A DNA stretch of 64,000 nt, taken from assembly GCA_963930645.1 (NCBI GenBank), contig OZ005652.1, forward strand, positions 353,052,602-353,116,601, given 5' to 3'. This DNA comes from Salticus scenicus. Lineage: Eukaryota > Arthropoda > Arachnida > Araneae > Salticidae. Of the stretch, positions 34,460-44,540 are shown piece after piece. The notes beneath the pieces were generated by a model. It saw only the letters and a program-made list of their open reading frames with translations. It had not been told where the DNA came from and made no database searches. Position 1 is the stretch's first letter; every line of letters begins with the position of its first letter. A program made the position numbers and the translations under genes.

Positions 34460-36010
34460 AATTTGCAATTATAATAAATATAGTAAAAATATAGACCTTA
34501 TTGAAGATAAAGATTATTATTACAATCAAGATTTCTATAAAGAATTAAGGATTCCTATAATGAACATATCATTGCAGGTAATCTAGATATAATAGAAAAT
34601 ACTAAGATAAGAAATCTTATGAATTCAGGTGCTAATTTCAGGTTAAATTTCAATTATACCATTAGAAAAATCATGTATTTTATTAAAAAGGTTTAAATAT
34701 TTTTATTCTAAAACTCCCTTACAAGTATAGTTGGCCCATAGAAGTTTTTAAATTATAAAAAAAGAAAATTTTGGAATATTTTGAAAACGATTTAATATTT
34801 TATAGGAGTTACTTTGGAAGGAAAATTCATGAAGATCACAATATAGACTTAAAAGAAAATATTGAAAATTTAAAGAAAAAAAAAATATTATTGCCACCGT
34901 TCAAAAAGCTGGAAATATTTTTTCCATTTTTTGTAATTTATATATATATATATATATATATAATATTAGTTACAATAGAATATTCTGGTAATTGCTCTTA
35001 CAAAAAATTAAATGATTCCCCCTCAATTATAAGAAAAGGAATCTTGGCTTTGATAAAAATTTAATATAAATAGAAGCAGTTTTAATTTTTCATACCTTTA
35101 TTTAACGTTAAATTTCATAAAAATTCCATTAAATTTCGTTACGTTTCTTGCGGCAATTTTAGTTATAATTACAAGGCCAGTAAAAAACTTTTTTATTTGC
35201 TCAATAACATTTTGAATACTTTAGAATCAGACGATAATTGCCATATCATTAAAAATAATTACCCAATATTAAAATATTTTAAAGAAAACTCAGAAGATAT
35301 ATTTACAATTAATACATATGGTTTTGAAAACCTTTTTGGTAGTATCCCATATTACTTACTTCTGGAAATTTTTGAAAAAATCTACGAGGAATTTTGTCAT
35401 GTAAAAGCCTGCGAAAAAGTTTACTGGATTAACCTTATTAAATTTTGTATCTTCGAAAATGTTTTATTTAATGGTGTAGATTTTTTTTTTTTTTTTTTTT
35501 TTTACAAATTTACGGTATCCCGATGAGAACCAGTTACTCAAGGGCCGTCGCTAACTTTTTTTTTTTTTTTTTTTTTTTTTTGGTTCATGTTTGAGAGAAA
35601 ATTTAAGAATATTAAGTTTTATAGATATATTGATGACGCAATAGCAATAAAAATAATGGCTATAAACTGTGAAAATTTTGCGAAAATTGCAGCTGAAATC
35701 TATCTCTCCGACCTTATCTTAAACCGTACTGACTATGACGACAAAATTCCTTTCTTGGATTTGAAAATTAAAAAAAATAGGTAAAAACTGGTTTATGATA
35801 AAAAGCAAGATTTTAACTTTAAAATTTGTAATTTAACGAATTGTTTCTCCTGTATCAGTCATAGAGTTTTTAAAAAATATTATGGTTACCCAAATTAACA
35901 TAATTAAAATGATTTGCAATAACCATTTAGACCTGAATTTGGCTCTGGAAAATCTCAACTACTCAATAAACATTTCTGTCTTTTTGATTACAATCTTGCT
36001 TAAGATTTAT
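33838..36010 (+). pseudogene. Penelope-like reverse transcriptase, decayed copy B
   Basis: Fragments align in order with the intact protein at 40859-43489. The N-terminal segment is 33838-34356. Then come EHIIAGNLDIIENTKIRNLM (from 34562; intact copy HIITGDLNIINDSNLKKFM) and FHKNSIKFRYVSCGNFSYNY (about 35110; intact FHKNPIKFRTVTVGCNTYNN). At about 35310, TYGFENLFGSIP corresponds to RT motif A TYDFADLFNNIN with the catalytic Asp replaced by Gly. GIPMRTSYS (about 35515) is motif B in another frame, FYRYIDD (about 35622) motif C, FLDLKI (about 35755), and VYDKKQDFNFKI after a stop. Two long poly-T tracts (35480-35503, 35559-35581) break the frame around motif B, and a TA run lies near 34939-34962. 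No GIY-YIG domain is recognised at its 5' end. It is inactive. Confidence 0.85.
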
Positions 36011-36286
36011 TATCCATTTCTGGCGATATTTAAGAACTGGTAAGTGGTCCTACCAGCCGAAGCGGGCTATCTTTTTTTTATGTAGGGGAGGGGGGGGGGT
36101 CAATTTTCCTCATTCTACTGACTATTTAAGTTTGTTCTTGTATTTATTTATATTCTTGTATTATTTATATTTTTGTATTTTATATTAATGTATTTACTTT
36201 TATTCGTTATTTATTCGTTATTTATTCTTTATTTGTTTTTTTATGCTTTGTATTAATTAAATTCGTTTGCTGTACGGTCTTGCTTC

Positions 36287-36400
36287 CATCTGTGAGAAGT
36301 TGGGGGCCTAGAAACGTGTTTTTTGGCTAAATAGCCAACGTTTCGCCAGAAACTTCTCATATTTCATTCCATACATGGGGGAGCTCCCATGAAGAAGACC
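36287..36400. repeat. Nested hairpins downstream of decayed Penelope-like RT
   Basis: Three concentric inverted repeats: gagaagtt / aacttctc (outer), gaaacg / cgtttc, and ttggct aaat agccaa (inner). A further near-palindrome catgggggagctcccatg follows at 36374-36391, then gaagaagaccttgatgcgtt. Similar gaaacg...cgtttcgcc structures and hammerhead-like ribozymes occur in the terminal repeats of Penelope-like elements. No intact CUGANGA/GAAA hammerhead core is present here. Confidence 0.6.
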
Positions 36401-36564
36401 TTGATGCGTTTGGGATTAGTTTTCATTTATACTTGGTTATTTTGCTTATTTATTATAGTTTTTATATTTCCGTTAGCTGTATTTGCAGTTGGGTTTATAA
36501 ATTCTCTGTTCTAGTTCTATATTTAAAAATTCAAGTTTTATTTCATCTAATTTTTAAGATTTAT

Positions 36565-36912
36565 CATATATATATATAATAAAGGGTGAGACACAGTTAT
36601 CGTTAAAATCGTAGTTCTTGAATAATAGTAGATCCATCTATTATTGATAAATGCCCAAATTAAAGTAAGTGCCCACAGTAAATGTGTCTGCAGAAAGACA
36701 TCCTGCAGGCAGTGGGCACCTAGTCCTGAAGCAGTGCGTACATGAAAACTGCTGCCGTAGGCATCGGTACCCGAAGCTGGATTTAGAATGATTTTTATGT
36801 AATATATTCCTGATTTTATTTATAAAGTGATACAAAAAATAGTATTTTTATTCTTTTGAAAATTCATTTCAAAATAGTGACCAGTGAAGCGGGCGTAGCG
36901 AGCTAGCAAATA
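36565..36912 (-). mobile_element. Short dispersed element with ctagc...cccgcttcactggtca start
   Basis: On the minus strand it begins ctagctcgctacgcccgctt and cactggtcactattttgaaa (36905 downward), matching the terminal motif at 10174 and 14233. It ends near gtgtctcaccctttattata and a TA run. No coding capacity. The boundaries are inferred from these two end motifs only. Confidence 0.55.
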
Positions 36913-37580
36913 AATATTTTCACAACAGTCAAATAAAATGAAATTTCCTGGCAAAAAACGTAGTAGTTGGACAAACTAAAAATATCACACTTCTTTTTTT
37001 AGATTCGTTAGCTGTTAATCGACACAAATATCACATTTTTTTTTTCTAAATATGTTTCAGCAACCTTGCTATGAATATTCATTACTATACAAATAATTAA
37101 TCAAAGTAAAAAGTCATTAGTCAAATCACTTTTAGAAATATGTATGAATATGCTCTTTAAAAACTTCAATTTGCTCAATTATTTTTTATTCGTTGTTGTA
37201 AACAAAATGAAATAATCTTAAAATTAACTTTTTTTTTTCTTTCTAACAATAATTGATATAGTTTAAAAATTCATTCGAATTGCTGAACTAATTGTGTTGC
37301 TATAAATAACATGAAAAAATCTAAAAATAACTTTTAAAATATTGATAATATTCTATAAATTAATTAGAAAGTTAGTGCCTGTTTTTTTTTTTTTTTTTTT
37401 TTTTTTTTTCGAAAATCATACTCGTCGTTTCCCCTTGCTTTTTTCTGAAATTCGTTTTAATATGAGCTAGGACAGGACACCTTTGAAATAGTTCAAGAAA
37501 GACAGTCCATGCTATAATACCTGTTGGACACAGTTGGCCATAATTGTTAAAACACTACTATCTACATTTTGTCGGACATC

Positions 37581-37613
<33 letters not shown>

Positions 37614-38149
37614 TTATTTTTTTCACTGTCGACCAATTATTTGTTTTCAATGTATTTTAAAATAATTCTACTTTATTCAAGGTTTTCTGTCATAAAATAT
37701 TGACAGTGCTTTTCAGCTACATGAAAGTTATAATCTTCTCGTTCTAATAATTTTGTCCTTTAATGATTTTAATTTAAATGAAAAAGGCTGAAATCTTCAT
37801 AGAAAATGCTTTAAAATTATTGAAAGCTAGACAACAAAATCTAAAGCTTACGTTATCAAGATCTGAATTAATTCAATTTGCAAAGAAATTGTCCTTTATC
37901 GAATGATTCAGCTTTTCTGTATTTGTGATAAAAAACAATTTTTGTTCATTTGATGTAGTTATTCATATAAAATTTAATATTTTTATTATCTTTTGATTTA
38001 CATATTAAACAAGAACGAAAAATCATGCGGTACACATTGATTAATAACACTTTCCAAATGCACGTAATTATAGTTTCGTATAATTTTCAAACCTCTTTGC
38101 CTACGTAATCATAAAAACGACAAACAGAGGCTCTGAAAGGCTTACAGGT
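36913..38149. other. AT-rich DNA, no gene seen
   Basis: Poly-T 37381-37409 and poly-A 37585-37611 bracket a more complex segment (37410-37584) with cctgttggacacagttggcc. The rest is AT-rich. No gene recognised. Confidence 0.55.
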
Positions 38150-39330
38150 AGACTAACTGAATTCCTAATCATTCTTAAACATTGTTAGAAAGTGTTAAAA
38201 GGGCTTAACACAAAAGGAAACGTGGCCCTTATATTCAAATTGCAGCACTTTATACATGCGAATATTTTAGTACAGCCCTGTAAATCTGAAAGTTAACAAA
38301 ATCATTTTCTATACAAAATGTTATTTTAGCATATTAATAACAATTTTCAATTTTTTTTTATGATTTTTACAATAAAAAGTTCTTTAAATGTAATTTATAA
38401 AAATATCTATCCTAAAATGCAATGCATTGATTTTTTTTTTTTTTTTTTTTTTTTGGTATCCTTATACACAAAGCATTTGTACAGGACCTGTTAATGCCAT
38501 TAAAATTAGGAAACATTCTACAGTAAATTTGAATAACATGTATAATTTTGTAAAAATTCTGATATTATTTGCGAACGCTGGCGTCGAGCAGACGTAAAGA
38601 TAGAGAGATAAACAGTCGGACCAGATAAATACACAAATTGAAATCATAACCGCATTTAAAAAATGATAGAAAGTGTTAAATCGCTTAATGCAAACGAAAA
38701 TGCAATTTCAGTAAATTTCCAATAAAAGTCTTCAATGTAAATGAATATGTTTGCATGGCTCTGTAAATCTACATTCTGTAGAAAGCATTCTTTTGTGCAT
38801 ATGAATAATATATTTTAATTTTATTAAGATTTGCGCAAGGTAAAGTTCTTCAACATACTACATTCTGTAGAAAGCATTCTTTTGTGCATATGAATAATAT
38901 ATTTTAATTTTAATAAGATTTGTGCAAGGTAAAGTTCTTCAAATTTGATTATAAAAATACCTCTCATAGAACGAATGCTTAGGAATACTTTTGGGTGTCC
39001 CTGTATATAAACTTTTGATGATATTTACTCCCTTTCCAATGGGAAACATCCGATAGTGAACTTGAATAATATGTTTCAATTTCATTAAGGTTTGTGTAAA
39101 GTAACGGTATTAAAATATGGTTCTTAAAAGTACCTCCCATAGGACACAATTGCTTTGGAATACTTTCGGGTGTCCCTGTACATAAATCAGTAATGGAAAG
39201 TAAAATATAATTCACTTCATTTTCAATAGGGAACATCAGATAGTGAACTTGTATGACATATATTAGTTTCAAGAAATTTCAAGAATATTTACGAGAGTCA
39301 GAGACAGACAGACGGACAGACAGACAAACA
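38150..39330. repeat. Tandemly repeated dispersed element
   Basis: An 89-bp exact-type duplication (acattctgtagaaagcattc at 38771 and 38860) is followed by two units of about 190 bp sharing cttttgggtgtccctgtata / ctttcgggtgtccctgtaca and gggaaacatccgatagtgaa / gggaacatcagatagtgaac. Earlier, more diverged units carry agaaagtgttaaatcgctta-type blocks (38183, 38667). It ends in a gacagacagacggacagaca run (about 39300). No protein is encoded. Confidence 0.72.
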
Positions 39331-39402
39331 AACCGAAGCTATTATCACTTTTCAACCTTGTTGGACAGTGTTAAAAAGAAAGTAAACACACACTCTTATC
39401 TA

Positions 39403-39436
<34 letters not shown>

Positions 39437-39503
39437 ATAGATATCGTAATAAGATTAAATCATAAAATTCAGCTATTAATAGAACTAAGACAATAACAGC
39501 ACA

Positions 39504-39833
39504 CTAAAATATAGAACTGAATTTAACACAGAGGAAAGAATTACACAAAAAGTTGCAATGTAGATTAAGAACCAATGAGTTAGGATAGTAACTTAAAATA
39601 CTTACGCCTACCAGAATGATAATAAAAATGACCATTAAGCTTATGAGAGTGAAAACGATTAATAAATAATAAATCACAGAAATATTTGGATGTAAATGCT
39701 TAAACGTAGAAACATACCTATCAAGGGGTGCATGCTTCATAAAGCTTAAAGAGCCGCAACGATTTCGTACAACGATATTGCTAATCATAGCAATTAATAT
39801 CGTTTCACACCCCGATCGATGCAGCAAAACCAA
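39504..39833 (-). CDS. Uncertain 109-codon ORF in pseudo-LTR (downstream copy)
   Basis: Residues about 52-81 (VIYYLLIVFTLISLMVIFII and following) are strongly hydrophobic and would form one transmembrane helix if translated. The N-terminal part has CETILIAMISNIVVRNRC, which is encoded by the hairpin region. The ORF is kept in both repeats, but the repeats are nearly identical overall, so this is not evidence of selection. A splice-donor-like AG|GTATGT falls at codon 39. Unrecognised family; it may be spurious. Confidence 0.22.
   Translation of the reverse strand: MVLLHRSGCETILIAMISNIVVRNRCGSLSFMKHAPLDRYVSTFKHLHPNISVIYYLLIVFTLISLMVIFIIILVGVSILSYYPNSLVLNLHCNFLCNSFLCVKFSSIF
39771..39804. repeat. 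Hairpin in pseudo-LTR (copy at 44878-44911)
   Basis: aacgatatt and aatatcgtt form a perfect 9-bp stem, with a second tgct/agca stem inside. It is present in both repeats at a spacing of 5107 bp. Structured hairpins are usual in Penelope-like pseudo-LTRs. Confidence 0.8.
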
Positions 39834-40669
39834 AAAGAATTAGAAATAATTGAAATATTAAATTAAAACAAAGATTAAAAAAAGATTAAATTTAATCTTA
39901 ATGGAAACCAAAGTGAACACATGAATGAAGCAAAGCAACCACATGTATAACAATTAACTCTAACAGGAGAAAAGGATGATGCCAAAACTTAAATTGAAGT
40001 AAAATAAAATCTCGACAGATATCGATTAATCGAAGAAACTTCAGAGCATTTTCATTAAAGATAAATTACACAGAGTTAAAATTAAATGATAATGTTAAAA
40101 TAGATTTTATATCTAATTAATTTTAAAACTAGTAGAGTTGAATTAAATCGTACCATATTCATTACTAATATATCATTAAAGTTAAAGACAGAAGAATAAA
40201 ATCATAAGACAGAGTGCAAGCGCCATCTATCGGTGAGCTATAATAACATTAAGTCAGTAAAATTATTTCAGGAGAAGAATCCAATGCAATAAGGGAAATT
40301 AAGATGTAGTGACTGAAAGATTAAGGTAATTAGAAGTATTGACTGCAAGATTAAGATAATTTTTAGCGCCATTTAAGTAATTAGAAGAATTGAACTTTTG
40401 TGATTAACCCAAAACTAAATAATCTTGAAATCATAGTATTAAATGTTAAGTTTTAATCAGACACAATTACAAGCAATAATGCCAAAGAGTACACATATAA
40501 GGATAAGCATTATAGGGCAGTCATTAATAATTAAAATTATAATTTAAAAGATTTTTTTTTTTTTCCAAATAATATAAGATCTTATTTTTGTTATGCATAT
40601 AGATTGATTGTTCAAACTTAACAATGGAAGCCTCAAGTAGCCAGATGTACAAAATTAAATTTAAGGATA

Positions 40670-40858
40670 AAAGATTTCAAAATACATAGTATCAACCAGA
40701 AATATAAGCATGTAACTATGAGTAATCCCCCCCACACTTTTTTTTTTAATTAATTTTATTCAGCAACAAACCCACCCAACCAACCAGCCAAACAACACCA
40801 CCCTACCTCCTTAATCAAACATCTGCCCACCCATCCACCAGTTTTTTTTTTTTTTTAA
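40670..40858 (-). other. 3' untranslated region with G-rich coding-strand stretch
   Basis: Between the stop codon and the downstream pseudo-LTR. At 40771-40841 the coding strand is G-rich, with repeated GGTGG, GGGTGGG and GGTTGGTTGGGTGGG tracts. These could form a G-quadruplex or another structure in the RNA. Poly-T runs on the plus strand flank it. Confidence 0.65.
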
Positions 40859-43489
40859 TTAAACCTTAGTAGTTTTTTTTTTTTTTTTTGTGTTAGACAA
40901 AGACCCTTTATGATAAACAAGTGAATAAATAAATTTTTTAGGATAACCCATTTTTATAGCAACATTAATTATGTGAGAGATATTTTTGTTTTTAAACCTA
41001 ACAGAACAAAGATTATGTATACGAAAGAGGTGATTGAGTAGGATATTTCTGTAAACAGAGATATGAAGACAAGAAGTAAAGTGAGTAAATAAATTTACTT
41101 TGAAACTGAAATCTTGTCTTTTGTCATACAGATCAGTATAAATTTGACTACCATCAAGTTTGATTTTTAAATCCAAGAAATTTATACAGTTATTGTTGAG
41201 AAGATTATGAGTTAAGGTAAGGTGAGAAGGATATTCAAATTTAAATAAATTAGGGGGAAAATTATTGACATAAAAAATTATAATGTCATCAATGTATCGG
41301 TAAAAATAGACATTTTTAATACATAATCCCTGTTCATAATGGTAAAGGTATAAGTCAGCTAACATACTCGAGCTGCATCCTCCTTGTGGAATACCGACCT
41401 TTTGAATATAGATCTTATTACAGTGTAGAATGTAATTGTTATGAATAATAAAATTTAAAAGTGTCTTAAATGATGCTGCCGAAAAGCATTTTGGTAAAGA
41501 GATTTGTCTTTTAAATTTTTCAAAAAGGTTAAAGATGATATGATGAAGATCCGTTAAATTAATATTATTAAACAGGTCAGCAAAATCATAAGTCATGATA
41601 TCAGTCACATTATTCATAGATAAGACACTGGCTTTAAGTTGATAACTATTTTTAAGGCAAAAGAAGTTTTTTGATCTACTGATTAAGTCATAGATTTGTT
41701 TGAGAATATCAAGGAGAATTTTGTTAGCGTTATTGTTGTAAGTATTACACCCTACAGTGACAGTTCTAAATTTAATAGGATTTTTGTGAAATTTAGGGAT
41801 AAGTACAATATAAGGATATTTAAAATTATTATATGGTAGCTTTAGCAATTGATAAAAGCAGTGAATTTTGCGGTTATTGATTTTAAGATCATGATTTGTA
41901 AGATGAAAGTTAGTACTATTAGATATAGATGAACTGAGTAAAGAAAGATAATAATGTTTACATATTATAGCATAATTATTAGGAGATTTATCTACATAAG
42001 TAATAACAAAGTTTTGTTGCAATTCTTTGATAGACTTAAAGAGATTTGATTTATTGTAATGTGTGAGATTTGATTTTTGTTGAATTAATTCATCTTTAAG
42101 TTTTGAAATCACTAAAAATTTCCATTGATTGAAATATTCAATAGGTTTATTATAAGAGATGGAGAGTTTATAAATAAACAAATCAATATCATATGAAAAC
42201 TGTTGTATAATCTGTGAAATATTAGTTTTTGAAGGGAGTCGATATTTAGTACCATATTCCATAAATTTCTTTAAATTAGAGTCATTAATAATATTAAGAT
42301 CACCAGTGATAATATGTGCATGATCTCTGTCAACATATTTTACATAAGAGGGATGAGCACAACTACAAGTCACATGAGAAGATAAATTAGACTTAGAGAC
42401 TGAATTATAGTTAAAAAGCAGACGACCAAGCGTAATAGGATATTTAAAGGTACGAGAAATATGAATGTCTTTAATTGGAAACATGCATGTTTTATCATTA
42501 AGAATGGATGATATATTAATGCTATTAAATATTTGATTAGAATAATTTAGAATAAGCTGTGAATTAGATTGGATTTTGTGAGGTTTTTTAGAGATATTTA
42601 AATTGAAGAGTTTTATTCTGTATAATATTAAATCATAGAAAATATCAGAAAAATGTTGATTATAGGATAGGTTTTTAAATACACTTAAGTAAATGGACAA
42701 ATACTTTTTTTTGATAGCAAATATAAACTTTCTAATATAAATCCAATCATAATGGTTAAGATAATTTGACTGTAAGGCTAGAATATTCTTAATAATGAGA
42801 TTTTTTGATATTAAACCATTAGCAGATTTATTTGATTGTTTACCTCTTTTTGAACGAGAAGTTTTCTGGTTGACACTATGATTAAGAACAGAGTATACAG
42901 GGGAGTAATCATGAAGGGGATTAATGTTAGTATAAACCTTAACAACCCTATTGAAATATTCATGATTCAGACCATATGGATAAATTGTATTAAAGTATTT
43001 CATGTAGTGAGATTCATAGAAAAGGCGCTCACTTTTATTTTTTTGAATTCGAAGAATTTCAATAGTACATGAGCAGAAATTATGTAAATTAAAATGTCTT
43101 AGCTCAATAGTTGATTTATTGTTAAGGACAGGTGATGATAACTTTTTGGAGTCTGAGCGATGTTGATTAATTCTAAGATGTAAAGGGGTGGAAGTTTCAC
43201 CTACATACTGCATTTTACACATACCACAGCTTAATTTGTATATTACATTATAAACCTGACAGAAAGGAACCAATTTTAAATCATTATAAATTTGGGACTG
43301 TAAAGCATTAGGGCAAGTTTTGCAACGAGAAGAATCACACTTTCTGAATTTAAGATTGGAAGGAGGAGAGTATAGGTAGCTTGATATCGATCCAGGAATA
43401 TCCCTATCAATATTCCTGTACCGGGCACAATACTGAGGATGACCAAAGCATTTCTTGCCAGGCACTACTAATTTACTGAGAACATTCAT
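40859..43489 (-). CDS. Penelope-like polyprotein: Cys-rich motif, GIY-YIG endonuclease, reverse transcriptase
   Basis: 876 residues, uninterrupted. The start is the first Met: an in-frame TAA lies 18 nt upstream. A Cys-rich segment (C51-x4-C56-x2-C59, C77) leads into a GIY-YIG endonuclease: VIY at 82-84, C88-x2-C91, YVG at 95-97, R106 in LRINQHR, and the likely catalytic Glu at E154 of SERLFYE, ending PYGLN (171-175). A linker (about 200-380) is basic and helical. HIITGDLNI (392-400) and YVDKSPNN (498-505, the position of the DKG-like motif) precede the RT: FHKNPIKFRTVTVG (567-580), motif A YDFADLF with D635, motif B GIPQGG (699-704), motif C YIDD (732-735) and FLDLKI (771-776). Endonuclease before RT is the reverse of classical Penelope and matches the Naiad clade. 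The protein should nick DNA and copy the element RNA by target-primed reverse transcription. The final KKKKKK tract comes from a poly-A run, so the extreme C-terminus is uncertain. All visible catalytic residues are intact. Confidence 0.96.
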   Translation of the reverse strand: MNVLSKLVVPGKKCFGHPQYCARYRNIDRDIPGSISSYLYSPPSNLKFRKCDSSRCKTCPNALQSQIYNDLKLVPFCQVYNVIYKLSCGMCKMQYVGETSTPLHLRINQHRSDSKKLSSPVLNNKSTIELRHFNLHNFCSCTIEILRIQKNKSERLFYESHYMKYFNTIYPYGLNHEYFNRVVKVYTNINPLHDYSPVYSVLNHSVNQKTSRSKRGKQSNKSANGLISKNLIIKNILALQSNYLNHYDWIYIRKFIFAIKKKYLSIYLSVFKNLSYNQHFSDIFYDLILYRIKLFNLNISKKPHKIQSNSQLILNYSNQIFNSINISSILNDKTCMFPIKDIHISRTFKYPITLGRLLFNYNSVSKSNLSSHVTCSCAHPSYVKYVDRDHAHIITGDLNIINDSNLKKFMEYGTKYRLPSKTNISQIIQQFSYDIDLFIYKLSISYNKPIEYFNQWKFLVISKLKDELIQQKSNLTHYNKSNLFKSIKELQQNFVITYVDKSPNNYAIICKHYYLSLLSSSISNSTNFHLTNHDLKINNRKIHCFYQLLKLPYNNFKYPYIVLIPKFHKNPIKFRTVTVGCNTYNNNANKILLDILKQIYDLISRSKNFFCLKNSYQLKASVLSMNNVTDIMTYDFADLFNNINLTDLHHIIFNLFEKFKRQISLPKCFSAASFKTLLNFIIHNNYILHCNKIYIQKVGIPQGGCSSSMLADLYLYHYEQGLCIKNVYFYRYIDDIIIFYVNNFPPNLFKFEYPSHLTLTHNLLNNNCINFLDLKIKLDGSQIYTDLYDKRQDFSFKVNLFTHFTSCLHISVYRNILLNHLFRIHNLCSVRFKNKNISHIINVAIKMGYPKKFIYSLVYHKGSLSNTKKKKKTTKV

Positions 43490-43703
43490 AATAAAGGAGT
43501 GGTTTTATAGATAATAAGAAAATCAATTGTAATTTGCAAGTATACATTAAAACTATCATTTAGAATATCAATAAATAAAAATTTTAATTTGCAAGAATAC
43601 ATTATAAATATCATTTAGAATATCAATAAATAAAAAAAAAAAAAATTTCTTGAATAAGTAACGAGATATCAAAATTGAAAATTTAAATTTAAAATTAAAA
43701 TTG

Positions 43704-43758
<55 letters not shown>

Positions 43759-44540
43759 TTTAATAATAAATAGTTATATAATAAAATAGAAAATTAAAGT
43801 GTCTGGAATATTAATCTTTAATCATGGTCATCAACCTATACATATCCACCAACATATTGAAAATCACAAATTGAATATTAACCTTTCTAGATTATAATAA
43901 GCATACATTAATAAAAATTAACCATTCATTTAATCTGGGATAATTACATAATAAAATATACACAATATTTACAAAAAGTTCCAATCCAAAGTATAATTCA
44001 ACCCGAAGCATTATGATTATAAACCCCACAATCAAATTCATAGGACTAAAATTGAATAAGTTGACGATAGAAAAACTATAATGGACAAAGTGAATAATAA
44101 ATGCTCATGATATCAAAATTCATCCACATGTAACTTTAGAAAATTATGCTTAAACACTTTTAATTTTAATAATAAAAGTCAAAACTTATTGAAAAACATA
44201 CAAACTACTAAAGGAATATCCCAATTTGAACTTAAATAAAACAGTTCCACATAAAAGAGCCATTAAATGCATAGATCCACAAACAGCAAAATCAAGGTAT
44301 GATTAACAATTGAAATGATACAACTCAGATAAAGCGCCATTGCAGCTATAATCAAAGTGCATGTAAACTTTTTAAATTACTGATGGTAAGCCAGATTGGC
44401 AAACATATGTATATATATAATAATATATACATTAAATCATAAACAAGATTTTAAATAAATGAAAAAACTGTTTATATTAAACAAAATACATTTAAATTAA
44501 ATGCGCATAAGCAGCAGATGGAATTTAAATGCAAAGATAA
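43490..44540 (-). other. 5' leader of the Penelope-like element
   Basis: AT-rich, with a (TA)n run (about 43706-43740) and poly-T (43741-43761). No long ORF. Two short direct repeats occur near 43550 and 43600 (aatttgcaagtatacattaa / aatttgcaagaatacattat). Confidence 0.7.

Larger units (their letters stand above)
39434..40669 (-). repeat. Pseudo-LTR, downstream copy (1236 bp)
   Basis: Matches 44541-45783 from ataatagatatcgtaataag to aattaaatttaaggata. The 7-bp length difference is fully explained by the poly-T tract (13 versus 19 T, and 2 versus 3 C). The only substitution I found is gcaaccacatg here versus gcaactacatg in the other copy. It contains a short ORF (39833-39504), a hairpin (39771-39804) and gcgccatctatcggtg. 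No CUGANGA hammerhead core was found on either strand. Confidence 0.95.
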
